Assembly: GCA_964490245.1 (NCBI GenBank)
Contig: CAZBAF010000002.1
Coordinates: 62,001-126,000, forward strand
Origin: CAZBAF01 sp964490245
GTDB taxonomy: Bacteria > Patescibacteriota > Saccharimonadia > Saccharimonadales > JACDBH01
Reading direction: 5' to 3'
Length of the DNA: 64,000 bases
Each line of letters opens with the position of its first letter. Within the stretch, counting starts at the first letter, position 1. A program made the translations under genes and the position numbers. This document shows, piece by piece, positions 24,774 through 33,043 of the stretch. The notes under the pieces were generated by a model. That model saw nothing but the letters and a program-made list of their open reading frames with translations, did no database searches and was not told the origin of the DNA.

Positions 24774-26945
24774 TTAAATACTTTTATCTGTTTCCAGCCT
24801 GTGGCGCGGAAAGCTGAAGCCGAACACACTCCCCTTACCTTCTGTGCTCTTAAAGATAATCGCGCCGCCCTGGGCCACGATGACTTTTTTGGCCATGAAT
24901 AGGCCCAACCCCGTGCCGTCCGGGCGGGCGCGCTTGGCGTTCTCGGCCCGGTAGAATTTGGTAAACAATTTGTGCTGGTCAGCCTTTGGTACACCCAGAC
25001 CCGTATCGGTGACCTTGAACTCGACCGTGCGCGGAGTGGCCTGCAGGCCAACGGTTATCTTGCCGCCGGATGGCGTGTAGTAAATAGCATTATCGATAAA
25101 GTTCATAATGACCTGACGGATTTTAGTCTCGTCCAGGTTGAGTATCGGAAAGTCGGCCGGTTTATCGAACTTTAGCTTCAGGCCGCGTGCCGCCGCCGTC
25201 TCTTGCAGCTGACTGAGCTCGCTCTCTATGACATCTACCAGGTTGGTCGGCTGCTCTTCAATCACAAATTTGCCGGTGCGCAGACGCGATACGTTCAGCA
25301 GGTCAGAGATAAGATAGACCATGCGCTGCGAGCTGGTAAACGCCTGATTGAGCAGCTTCTTTTGCTGGTCGTTCAGCGGCCCGGCGTCGCCCTCCAGCAC
25401 CATACTCAGATAACCTTTGACGCTGGTCAGCGGCGTACGCAACTGGTGGCTGGCCATGCTGATAAACTCGTCCTTCGTCTCGTCCAATGCCTTGAGCTTT
25501 TCGTTGCTGTGCCGGAGCTTACGTGTTGCATCGTCCACCTCGTCCTGCAAAGTCTCGCTGAACTTTTGTATTTCCTCAAACTGCAGGGCGTTTTGGATTG
25601 CCCGCACTAATTCCTTTGATGTGATGCCAAGTAGCAGCCCCTCCTGCCGAGTGTAAATATCGCCACTCCTTTTATCCCCTAGGAAAATAAACCCGGACCT
25701 ATACTCCTTATCGCCGTCTCCCCCCGGCAAGAAAGATACGAGCCCGATATCTTTTTTACGTAGAATGTCATAGATCCTGTCCTCTGGATCAAGGCTATCT
25801 GCTATGATAAAATTTTCATCCCTCTGCAAAAAAGCCTCATTAAGTAAAGCAATTTCCGTATCAGTCATCCCTATATCCATCCGCCCCGCTCTTCTGCGGA
25901 GACCCCGCACGCCCCTAATATGAAAAGCACAGAACTCTGACCTAAATGCTGGCTCAACTAAATCCGTCACAAGGCGCAGAAGCTTATTGACATCTACTTG
26001 ACCTATTAATGTCTTGTTAAGTTCGTCGAGAAATTGCTGCGGATCAAACACATCTCTAAAGAAAAGTCTGCTGGTAGCTCTGTCAAAGAAAGATTTGACT
26101 CTTTGAAAAAATAGCACTGAAATTGTACTAAAAATAACAAGCAAGAATTGGGTGCCGGAGCTGATTTTAATATCAGTTAGCAAACGTACGATACCAAAGC
26201 CAAACACGCTGTAAATAATTGCAATAAATAAGAATGAGGCTGTGTATGCTAGAGTGCGAGCCATGACTGGACGTATATCAAATAATCTGTGCCTGATGAT
26301 TACATACGCACTAGCAGCAACAAAAAGCAGGCTACCAGATGGCCCAATACGGACAAAGTCATATATACCATTTAGTGGCAAGAATAAATTAAATGCTACG
26401 CCAATCAGCGCCGCCCCCAGCAACCCCCCTAGTATAACTGTCACTTTTGCCCTATTTACACGAACGGCTCTTTTTCGCGCAAGTAACAGATCGAAAATCC
26501 CTGCGCTCAGAAAAGCGACGATGCAAATAGCATACACTGCCTGACCGAAATGATTGGTTACAACCCTATTATCTGAAGATACCTCTGTTGCGATAAACCC
26601 TGGGATCATGGACAAAAGGCTCACTAAAACACCCATGCCCACAAAACCATAGTAACGCACATCTTTTGAGCGTTTTGCCAATTCACTACAAAGCAAGAAG
26701 AAACAGACCGATAACAGCCCCGCAAACCCGTAGCTAATAAGCGCTACTGCATATTGAGTAGTCCCGGCCGTAAGACCAAAGATCATATTTGTTAAAACCC
26801 ACCCAGAGGCATTGATGCCGATGCCAAAAAAAGATCTATTCAAAGCAGCTTTGCGATTACGCAGAAAAACGATAGCGCCAATGACAAAGTTGGTAGCCGC
26901 CGCGACTACAAGCAATAAGTTAATAACCCAGTGCTCTAAAGCCAT
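24774..26945 (-). CDS. membrane sensor histidine kinase with 7-TM-like N-terminus and GAF-like region
   Basis: A 723-aa kinase. The first ~230 residues hold seven or more hydrophobic helices in the style of the HisK 7TM sensor domain, followed by two further helices to about residue 270. Residues about 310-460 look like a GAF domain. The HisKA H-box is EFISMASHQLRTPLTSVKGYL (His near 498), then the N-box NFIDNAIYYTPSGGK (near 617), G1 DTGLGVP and G2 GTGLGLFMAKK. ATG at 26945 is used; a GTG three codons earlier is possible. It follows the LuxI-like gene by about 24 bases, so they are probably one operon. Confidence 0.88.
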   Translation of the reverse strand: MALEHWVINLLLVVAAATNFVIGAIVFLRNRKAALNRSFFGIGINASGWVLTNMIFGLTAGTTQYAVALISYGFAGLLSVCFFLLCSELAKRSKDVRYYGFVGMGVLVSLLSMIPGFIATEVSSDNRVVTNHFGQAVYAICIVAFLSAGIFDLLLARKRAVRVNRAKVTVILGGLLGAALIGVAFNLFLPLNGIYDFVRIGPSGSLLFVAASAYVIIRHRLFDIRPVMARTLAYTASFLFIAIIYSVFGFGIVRLLTDIKISSGTQFLLVIFSTISVLFFQRVKSFFDRATSRLFFRDVFDPQQFLDELNKTLIGQVDVNKLLRLVTDLVEPAFRSEFCAFHIRGVRGLRRRAGRMDIGMTDTEIALLNEAFLQRDENFIIADSLDPEDRIYDILRKKDIGLVSFLPGGDGDKEYRSGFIFLGDKRSGDIYTRQEGLLLGITSKELVRAIQNALQFEEIQKFSETLQDEVDDATRKLRHSNEKLKALDETKDEFISMASHQLRTPLTSVKGYLSMVLEGDAGPLNDQQKKLLNQAFTSSQRMVYLISDLLNVSRLRTGKFVIEEQPTNLVDVIESELSQLQETAAARGLKLKFDKPADFPILNLDETKIRQVIMNFIDNAIYYTPSGGKITVGLQATPRTVEFKVTDTGLGVPKADQHKLFTKFYRAENAKRARPDGTGLGLFMAKKVIVAQGGAIIFKSTEGKGSVFGFSFPRHRLETDKSI

Positions 26946-26968
26946 TAACCGCACTATAGAGGATATGC

Positions 26969-27952
26969 TTAATTTAGTCTAGAACGTGCTTGACGGGCTC
27001 GCTCAATAACACGATATGCATATTGCTCGCGCTTATTCTCTGAGTTGCGCAGATACTCAAGCGCTACCGCAGGCTGTGTTATACAAAGAATTGATTCAGC
27101 CTCCCCTTCCTTCATTGTAACGCGGGCCATGACACGGTGCTGGATTCCAGCACTGGTGAGAAATTCCTGGAAATCTTTCGTAGTAAAGAAGAACCAGAAG
27201 GCATCCGAACTTAGGTCAGGACATGTATCCCCGAGCCCCGCACCAATGAGCTCTAAAATCATAGTCGCCCTACCCCGCAAACTAGCGCCTTCTGAAACCA
27301 CTAGACGAGTAAGGTCCCATAGCTTGCCTTCTTTCGCAGCCCGATTTGCACTATCAATTTCAACTTGGTTAGCCTGCAGGATATCCGCCTCTAGATCTTG
27401 ACGGGTTCGAAGCATGCTCCATGTTAAGCTGTTCTTGAATGAGGGTACTTGGGTTAGGCGCATGCCACTAAGCTGGCGCAGACTCCCGTCTTTGCCATAG
27501 CTTGGGCTCAATATATAGCGCGTACGCTCATACATATCATAGGCGTCCGCATCATCTGGGCGTTGTTCGGACGCAAACCAACCCATCGCCTGAACATACC
27601 TGCCTCGCTCTCTCATGTACAAACGATGCAAATAGCGCTGTGAAGCATTAAGGGTATCTTTTGGGCTGAACGCCTCAGGTGCACATACGTCTTCAGGAAT
27701 TTTTGCAGTATACTCATTTGTCTTTCTGTATATGTACGGCTGAACGGCGCTCCTCCCAAAAGCCACTGGAGCTACACTGTCTTCGCCAGCTAATGAACCC
27801 TGTACTGCAAGATCCCCCACGGCAACAGCGCGTCTATCATTTTCGTTAATCCTGCGATCAAATAACACCGCATGCTCGTAGCTACGGCGATCAGGCAATC
27901 CTTTTCGCTCATCTTCGCTGATAATGACTTTCTGCTCAGTATCTATCAACAC
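26969..27952 (-). CDS. LuxI-like (acyl-homoserine-lactone synthase fold) acyltransferase candidate
   Basis: A 327-aa protein whose residues about 105-300 follow the LuxI/GNAT pattern. Seen: RYVQAMGW (Arg118, Trp125), DADAYD (Asp136, Asp139), RYIL, GMRLTQVP (Arg165), LWDLTRLVV (Asp213, Arg216; LuxI usually has Glu in this first position), and a TMILELIGAGL...FFFTTKDFQEFLTSAGI stretch in the place of the LuxI C-terminal helix. The first ~105 residues are extra. Start GTG follows GGAG. The pairing with a 7-TM kinase and a receiver suggests signalling. Product and substrate unknown; other GNAT-fold N-acyltransferases are possible. Confidence 0.55.
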   Translation of the reverse strand: MLIDTEQKVIISEDERKGLPDRRSYEHAVLFDRRINENDRRAVAVGDLAVQGSLAGEDSVAPVAFGRSAVQPYIYRKTNEYTAKIPEDVCAPEAFSPKDTLNASQRYLHRLYMRERGRYVQAMGWFASEQRPDDADAYDMYERTRYILSPSYGKDGSLRQLSGMRLTQVPSFKNSLTWSMLRTRQDLEADILQANQVEIDSANRAAKEGKLWDLTRLVVSEGASLRGRATMILELIGAGLGDTCPDLSSDAFWFFFTTKDFQEFLTSAGIQHRVMARVTMKEGEAESILCITQPAVALEYLRNSENKREQYAYRVIERARQARSRLN

Positions 27953-28060
27953 AGTTCTCCATGAATTTGTATTCTAACATAATTAGTATCAAAATACAAT
28001 ATAGCTATGTCGTTGTGCTTTGTAGGCCGTTTTTCTCTTCCGCTCAAAACTGCGTAAACG

Positions 28061-28084
28061 ATGTGGCACTACGTAGCGCCACAT
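28061..28084. promoter_or_regulatory. 24-bp near-palindrome, candidate operator
   Basis: ATGTGGCACTAC is followed at once by GTAGCGCCACAT, a dyad with 11 of 12 positions matching. It is centred in the divergent gap, about 110 bases from both the LuxI-like start and the response-regulator start. There is no U run, so it is more like an operator than a terminator. Binding protein unknown. Confidence 0.55.
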
Positions 28085-28194
28085 AAACATTGCGTTATGC
28101 GTATCTATTCAAATATAGACTTAGAGTAGCATGATTCCACACATCGGAGGGAGATCTTGTTGTCTTTGTTGCTCTTTTGCCTTACTATTCGCTT

Positions 28195-28569
28195 ATGGCG
28201 CACAAAATTGCGATTATTGAAGACGACAAAGCAATATCGCAAATGTACCGAATCAAGTTTGAGGCCGAGGGCTATAGTGTCGAGACGGCCGAAAACGGCC
28301 GGTTTGGCCTGCAACTTCTCGAAAAGTTCCGCCCCGACATTATTCTGCTGGACCTGATGATGCCAGAGGTAACCGGCACCGAAATGCTGCAACAACTGCG
28401 GCAAACCGACTGGGGTAAGGACATGAAAGTTATCATCCTCACCAACATGGGCGAGCAAGAAGCACCCGATAATCTAATAAAGTCGCTCAATGTGAGCGAC
28501 TTTATTGTTAAGGCCGACATGACTCCGCGTCAGGTTGCCGAACTCGTCAAAAAACAACTCTCAGTATAA
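28195..28569 (+). CDS. single-domain response regulator (CheY-like)
   Basis: A 124-aa receiver with IAIIEDDKAI (acidic pocket), IILLDLMMPEVTGTEML (phospho-accepting Asp), the Thr in IILTNMG and the Lys in DFIVKADM. It has no output domain. It is divergent from the LuxI-like/kinase operon and is the likely partner of that kinase. The start MAHKIAI is preferred over an upstream one. It precedes murD on the same strand by about 42 bases. Confidence 0.9.
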   Translation: MAHKIAIIEDDKAISQMYRIKFEAEGYSVETAENGRFGLQLLEKFRPDIILLDLMMPEVTGTEMLQQLRQTDWGKDMKVIILTNMGEQEAPDNLIKSLNVSDFIVKADMTPRQVAELVKKQLSV

Positions 28570-28611
28570 GGACTGTTTTCCCGCAGGCTGGAAGGGTTGT
28601 ATTATGGATGA

Positions 28612-29946
28612 ATGAAGATTGCACTTGTCGGGTTTGGGGTAGAAAACCAGGCCGCCTACAGATACTGGCAGACTAAAGGCCAGTCACCGGTTATTTGCGA
28701 CCAGGATACGTCTGTCACGGTCCCTGAAGGCGCGCAGGCACAGCTGGGCGACAACTACCTGGACAACTTGGACCGTTTTGACCTGATTATCCGCAGCGTC
28801 GGCATACACCCCTCAGTTATTCTGGATAAAAACCCCTCCGTAAAAACCAAAATCACCACTGCAGTTAATCTGTTCTTTGAGGATTGCAAAACGCCCATCA
28901 TAGGCGTGACCGGCACAAAGGGTAAGGGCACTACCAGCACACTTATCCACAAGATTCTTGAGGCAGCCGGCAAAAAGTCCGTGCTGGCCGGCAACATCGG
29001 CACCCCTATGCTCGACGTCCTGCCTCAGGCCGCAGCCAGCAACTACGTTATCTTAGAACTTTCGAGCTTTCAGCTGTACGACCTCAAGAAAAGCGCTTCT
29101 ATCGCAGTCTGCCTAATGGTAGTGCCCGAACATCTGAACTGGCACCGTGACTTTGAAGACTACAAAAACGCCAAAGCAAATCTGTTCCGGTACCAGAACA
29201 GCAACGACGGCGCAGTTTACAATGCGCTCAACAAAACCAGCCGCGAAATTGCCGCCACCACGCCCGCTGCCTACAAATACACCTATGGCGTAGCCGATAC
29301 CCCCGAGAAAGAGAACGAAACGATTCTCTACACCTGTTATGTCAAAGATGGAGTTATCTTTTATCGTAATCAACCGATTATGGACAGCCGCGATGTCAAG
29401 CTGCTGGGTCGCCATAATCTCGAGAACGTCTGCGCCGCCATTGCCACCACCTGGCCGCTGATTGATGGCAATGTCGAGGCTATCCGCCAGGCTGTAACGT
29501 CCTTCAGCGGACTGGAATTCCGCCTACAGCTGGTTCGCCAGCATAATGGCATTGCTTTCTATAATGACTCTTTTTCTACGACACCGGAAACAGCAATTGC
29601 CGCCCTGCGGAGTATCATACATCCCAAAATTCTTATCGCCGGTGGTAGCGACAAAGGCAGCTCGTTTGAAGCTCTCGCTGATGAAATTATTAAAAATAAC
29701 GTGCAGCATGTACTGGCAATTGGTCAAACTGGACCAACTATAGCTTCTCTTCTTAAAAAACGAGGCTACGATAAAGTCACCCAAGAAGGCTTGAGCACTA
29801 TGCAGGCAATAGTCGCAAAAGCAATAGAAGTAGCCGAGCCCGGAGACGCAGTATTACTTTCAACCGGCTGTGCAAGTTTCGGTATGTTCAAAGACTATAA
29901 GGATCGCGGACGACAATTCAATCAAGCTGTTCTATCACTCGCTTGA
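28612..29946 (+). CDS. murD: UDP-N-acetylmuramoyl-L-alanine-D-glutamate ligase
   Basis: Adds D-glutamate to UDP-MurNAc-L-Ala in cytoplasmic peptidoglycan precursor synthesis. The Rossmann start is KIALVGFGVEN; the ATP loop is GVTGTKGKGTTST; LELSSFQLYDL, LGRHNLENVCAA and FYNDSFSTTPETAIAAL are typical of MurD. 444 aa is normal. The last 29 bases overlap the convergent murI, whose product D-glutamate is the MurD substrate. Confidence 0.93.
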   Translation: MKIALVGFGVENQAAYRYWQTKGQSPVICDQDTSVTVPEGAQAQLGDNYLDNLDRFDLIIRSVGIHPSVILDKNPSVKTKITTAVNLFFEDCKTPIIGVTGTKGKGTTSTLIHKILEAAGKKSVLAGNIGTPMLDVLPQAAASNYVILELSSFQLYDLKKSASIAVCLMVVPEHLNWHRDFEDYKNAKANLFRYQNSNDGAVYNALNKTSREIAATTPAAYKYTYGVADTPEKENETILYTCYVKDGVIFYRNQPIMDSRDVKLLGRHNLENVCAAIATTWPLIDGNVEAIRQAVTSFSGLEFRLQLVRQHNGIAFYNDSFSTTPETAIAALRSIIHPKILIAGGSDKGSSFEALADEIIKNNVQHVLAIGQTGPTIASLLKKRGYDKVTQEGLSTMQAIVAKAIEVAEPGDAVLLSTGCASFGMFKDYKDRGRQFNQAVLSLA

Positions 29947-30565
29947 GCTGCGCAATAACCGGACCCTCCGGCTGTATAACCTGAGCCCGCCCATCGACAA
30001 GCACGTTTATAAGTTCCTCTATCCAATGATAATGAGTACAACCCAGCACGATCACATCGGCGCCACCTTCCAACATGAGATCAACCGACTGGCGGATCTG
30101 CTCACGATCAACACGCTGTGCTTCCACCATTTGAGCCCATCCACTGCAGTCAGGTTCAATTACTGCGACATTTTTGCAATATTCCTGCTTGAGCCAGTTA
30201 TATCTCTTACTTTTCAGAGTTGCAGGTGTTGCACACACCCCAATCGTACCGGTCTTGGTTTGTTCTGCAGCCGGCTTCACCATTGGCTCCATGCCGATCA
30301 GAGGCACCTGCAGTGTCTCTCGTAAGTCCTGAATAATGTTTGTCGTGACAGTATTGCAGGCAATAACAATCACCTCGCAGCCTTCGCTTGCCATCTGCTC
30401 TAATATCGGCATCACGAGCTCAAAGAGCTGTTCGGGGGTTTTGGTGCCGTATGGCAAGTTAGCTTTATCTTCCCGCAGAATAACTTCATGTGCAGGCAAA
30501 GCCTCTCTGATAGCGCTTGCGACTGATAAACCCCCGACACCTGAATCAAAGACTCCGATTCTCAC
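29918..30565 (-). CDS. murI: glutamate racemase
   Basis: Makes D-glutamate from L-glutamate for the MurD step. Both catalytic cysteines are visible: IACNTVTTN and VLGCTHYHWI, plus the N-terminal GVFDSGVGGLSVA and PYGTKTPEQ. Length about 215 aa is slightly short for the family. Its 3' end overlaps murD by 29 bases in convergent orientation, and its start overlaps the folD stop by four bases. Confidence 0.92.
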   Translation of the reverse strand: MRIGVFDSGVGGLSVASAIREALPAHEVILREDKANLPYGTKTPEQLFELVMPILEQMASEGCEVIVIACNTVTTNIIQDLRETLQVPLIGMEPMVKPAAEQTKTGTIGVCATPATLKSKRYNWLKQEYCKNVAVIEPDCSGWAQMVEAQRVDREQIRQSVDLMLEGGADVIVLGCTHYHWIEELINVLVDGRAQVIQPEGPVIAQLKRVIEQLD

Positions 30566-31374
30566 TCAGCTTTTACTCCTTGTCGGGCGGCGCGGATAAC
30601 ATTTTCAAAAAGCGCGCAGACGGTCAGCGGCCCGACGCCGCCTTTGGCCGGTGTAATGGTCAGATCATCACGCTCATAAAGCTCGGGCGCAACATCGCCA
30701 ACTGTTTTGCCGTCCTCGCTCGCCACCCCGGCGTCAACCACCACGGCACCTTGCTTGACCATATCCGGAAACAAGATTGCCGGGCTGCCTGCAGCGGTTA
30801 TTATTACGTCAGCTTTTAATGTCTCGGCCTTAAGATCGGGCGTGCTCCGGTCTGCCGACATCACCTTATAGCCGGAGTTTCTGAGCATACGCTCAAGCGG
30901 TGCGCCCACCAGCTTGCCCCTGCCAATAAGCAGAATCTGCTTGCCCTCCAGCTTGACGTCATACCCTGCCAGCAGCCAGAGGATTGCCATTGGAGTCGCC
31001 GGGTCATACTTGGGCTGGCGGCCCAGCGCGTCTACGTCTTTTTCGGGCGCCACCAGATTGACTATCTCATCGGTCTGCGACGGATCTTCCAGCGGTAACT
31101 GTGTAATAATGCCGTGGATGCTATCATCGGCGTTCAACTGCTTAAGCAAGCCAGGCACCTCAGCCTGAGGAACACGGTGCACGTCGACATCAATCAGGAT
31201 ATCAGCGCCATATTGTTTTTTGAGCCGCACATACACATCAATGACCGGATGATCGACCGTAACCACAATAGCCAGCTTAGGCGCGACACCGTGCGCCTGG
31301 CGCAGGCCGCGCACCGCCTTTGCCTGCCGCTCTTTAATAAACCCGGCCAGTTCGCGGCCGTTGAGTAACTTCAT
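30562..31374 (-). CDS. folD: bifunctional methylenetetrahydrofolate dehydrogenase/cyclohydrolase
   Basis: FolD interconverts 5,10-methylene- and 10-formyl-tetrahydrofolate. Motifs are YVRLKKQYGADI (catalytic Lys), GIITQLPLEDPSQ, VDALGRQPKYDPATPMAI, ILLIGRGKLVGAPLERML, the NAD(P) loop ITAAGSPAILFPDMVKQGAVVVDAG, and TPAKGGVGPLTVCALFENV. The ATG is downstream of a duplicated copy of the gene start (31497-31529) and a family B element. With folA, folC and glyA in this window, one-carbon metabolism is well represented. Confidence 0.94.
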   Translation of the reverse strand: MKLLNGRELAGFIKERQAKAVRGLRQAHGVAPKLAIVVTVDHPVIDVYVRLKKQYGADILIDVDVHRVPQAEVPGLLKQLNADDSIHGIITQLPLEDPSQTDEIVNLVAPEKDVDALGRQPKYDPATPMAILWLLAGYDVKLEGKQILLIGRGKLVGAPLERMLRNSGYKVMSADRSTPDLKAETLKADVIITAAGSPAILFPDMVKQGAVVVDAGVASEDGKTVGDVAPELYERDDLTITPAKGGVGPLTVCALFENVIRAARQGVKAE

Positions 31375-31396
31375 AAATTAATGACCCCCGGAATAT

Positions 31397-31529
31397 GCAA
31401 GGAAAAAGAACAGTAGGAGTGTCGGGCTTTGCCCGCACCCCGCACGATAAGAAAAAACCTTTGCGGTTTTGTCTTATAAGGCGCAGCCGATGTAGACCCG
31501 GCCAGTTCTTTACCGTTCAAAAGTTTCAT
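31397..31529 (-). repeat. family B element with duplicated folD 5' end
   Basis: On the minus strand: a copy of the folD start (31529-31497, encoding MKLLNGKELAG), then the core 31495-31397 with CTTATAAGACAAAACC/GGTTTTTTCTTATCG, TGCGGGGTGC, a GGGCAAAGCCC hairpin and TCCTACTGTTCTTTTTCC, then the real folD start. Same design as at tpiA. The upstream copy opens a short ORF running through the element. Confidence 0.7.
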
Positions 31530-31608
31530 TACTTACTATTTTAGCGCAGGTTCTTGAAAAAACAGAGGTAAAATGCTAAAATCCTTTTTGTACTTTTTGC
31601 AGCTTCTC

Positions 31609-31730
31609 AAATTTTCTAAACCAAGCAGCTTGTCTGCTGTTTAGGAAATTTAAAAGAGGAGCCGGTTAAAAAGCCAAGCGCGGCGCGCCTGCCGCGTCGT
31701 CGCTGGCCTATAGGCCGAGCTCCGACGCGG
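31609..31730. repeat. two hairpins just upstream of tRNA-Lys
   Basis: One inverted repeat pairs AAATTTTCTAAAC (31609) with GTTTAGGAAATTT (ending about 31652) around an AGCAG...CTGCT inner stem. A second pairs CCGCGTCG (31692) with CGACGCGG (31723-31730) around GGCCTATAGGCC and reaches the first two bases of tRNA-Lys. They may be processing structures, terminators or remnants of inserted elements. Confidence 0.5.
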
Positions 31731-31805
31731 GCCCATAGCTCAGCCGGTTAGAGCATCTGCCTCTTAAGCAGAGTGTCGTGGGTTCGAGTCCCACTGGGCC
31801 CTCCA
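31729..31805 (+). tRNA. tRNA-Lys(CTT)
   Basis: GGGCCCA pairs with TGGGCCC, the anticodon loop CTCTTAA lies between TCTGC and GCAGA giving CTT, the T-arm is GTGGG-TTCGAGT-CCCAC, and CCA is encoded. Two downstream units repeat its 3' end. Confidence 0.95.
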
Positions 31806-31845
31806 TACAAAATGCCTCACTGCAGAGTGGGGCTTTTTGTATGGC
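31806..31845 (+). terminator. tRNA-Lys terminator
   Basis: GCCTCAC-TGCA-GAGTGGGGC followed by TTTTTG, flanked by TACAAAA/TTTTGTA, directly after the CCA end. Confidence 0.75.
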
Positions 31846-32001
31846 CGGCTCCAGTAGACTCGCAACCGACGAGACTCCCTGGAGTGTCGTCGGGCATGAA
31901 TGTCCAGTGGACATTCATGTTTTCCTTTGGAGCGAAGCGGCTTTGAAAAGATTCATCTTTTCAAAGGTACAGACAGCATGCGAGCCCCGCTGGTCCCTCC
32001 A
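31846..32001 (+). repeat. family A unit ending in a tRNA-Lys 3'-end copy (first)
   Basis: A decayed 5' part (ending GAGTGTCGTCGGG, as in tRNA-Lys GAGTGTCGTGGG) leads into ATGAATGTCCAGTGGACATTCAT, then TTTTCCTTTGG, a CTTTGAAAAGA/TCTTTTCAAAG hairpin, and ends with TGCGAGCCCCGCTGGTCCC plus TCCA, a variant of the tRNA-Lys end. The insertion point is again inside the T-loop. It is followed by a terminator-like AATAAAAATACC hairpin. Confidence 0.6.
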
Positions 32002-32036
32002 ATAAAAATACCCCAGACAAACTGAGGTATTTTTAT

Positions 32037-32173
32037 TGGAGAGTATTAACGGGCTCGAACCCGAGAGGGCGAGATATGCCAGTGGCATATCGAGTTTTCC
32101 TTGCTTGGCCGCCTCGGCCGCTGCTTGCAGCTTGGCCAGGCGCAGAATAACTCGAGCCCCGCTGGTCCCTCCA
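32037..32173 (+). repeat. family A unit ending in a tRNA-Lys 3'-end copy (second)
   Basis: The unit starts TGGAG and CGGGCTCGA and ends TCGAGCCCCG and CTCCA, which are complementary, so the whole unit can close on itself. Inside are CGAG-ATATGCCAGTGGCATAT-CGAG, TTTTCCTTGC, and a GGCC-rich hairpin. The last 20 bases match those of the first unit exactly. Together with tRNA-Lys this is a tandem series of CCA-ending units. Confidence 0.6.
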
Positions 32174-32440
32174 CTAAGAATTTAAAACCCGCACAAACCC
32201 AATCCCCAAATAACACCTTAAAAACCCAAAACTGGTAAAAATCCCATCTGTTAGAGGACAGTCCTCTAACAGAGAGAAAAATTACCAGTTTTGATATTTA
32301 CAGAGGGATTTTAAGCTGAGGATCAGCGGCGTTTACTGCAAGACATAATTGCAAAAATCACACTATTCTTTATACATAAGCACTGCTACAATACGTGGCA
32401 TAACAGTAAATAAAGGGGTGGGGAGAGAGGGTTTTTAGAA
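32174..32440. other. gene-free leader upstream of the LysM protein
   Basis: Contains an inverted repeat, CAAAACTGGTAAAAATCCC/GGGATTTT-type around GTTAGAGGACAGTCCTCTAAC (a perfect palindrome at about 32251-32271), and a probable -10 (CTACAAT) near 32387-32393 for the downstream gene. Confidence 0.4.
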
Positions 32441-32932
32441 ATGAAAAAGTTACTCCAACTTTCCACGTTAGCTGTGCTCGCCGTTGCGGGCGCCTTTGTA
32501 CTGACAAGCGTCAATCCATCGCTTGCCGTCGCCCAGGAAAACGAGCAGCCGGTTGACGAATCAGCAGAGCAGCAAGCCGAAGAAACCGAAGAAGCCGTCG
32601 ACACTGAGGAAGAAGCTGCCGATACCTACAGCTTTACCGCTCAGCCCGGCGATTCATACGCTAAAATCGCCCGCAAGTCTGTTCAGATCTATGGCATTGT
32701 CAATAACACCAACCTCAGCCAGGCTCAGATTGTTGCCGCCGAGACCTTCCTGTCCAGCGAAGCCGGCTTTCCGGTGCTTGCCGTTGGCGAAACCGTTACC
32801 TTGAGCGAAAGTGCTGTCCGCGCCGCTGTCGAAAAGGCCCAGGGTCTGGACGAAGCAGCTGTCGCTCTTTGGCAGCGCTATGTACCGTACGTAGATTTCA
32901 ACACCGACAACGTCGGCGAAGCACGCAGTTAG
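32441..32932 (+). CDS. exported LysM-like protein
   Basis: A 163-aa secreted protein. The signal peptide is MKKLLQLSTLAVLAVAGAFV with a likely cleavage after AVA. An acidic linker (EQPVDESAEQQAEETEEAV) is followed by a LysM-like segment (YSFTAQPGDSYAKIARKSVQIYG ... ALAVGETVTL pattern). LysM binds N-acetylglucosamine polymers such as peptidoglycan. It probably sits in the cell wall. A clear terminator follows. Confidence 0.8.
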   Translation: MKKLLQLSTLAVLAVAGAFVLTSVNPSLAVAQENEQPVDESAEQQAEETEEAVDTEEEAADTYSFTAQPGDSYAKIARKSVQIYGIVNNTNLSQAQIVAAETFLSSEAGFPVLAVGETVTLSESAVRAAVEKAQGLDEAAVALWQRYVPYVDFNTDNVGEARS

Positions 32933-32960
32933 ACAAGCTCCTCCTTTTAGAGCCGAATCA

Positions 32961-32988
32961 AAAGCCCCCTTACACAGCAGGGGGCTTT
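32961..32988 (+). terminator. terminator after the LysM gene
   Basis: AAAGCCCCCT, an 8-base loop and AGGGGGCTTT form a stable stem about 28 bases after the stop. Confidence 0.75.
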
Positions 32989-33043
32989 AGGTTTATACTA
33001 AGAATAAGCATAAACCTAAAAGTTAAAGGCCGGTATTTGCGTT

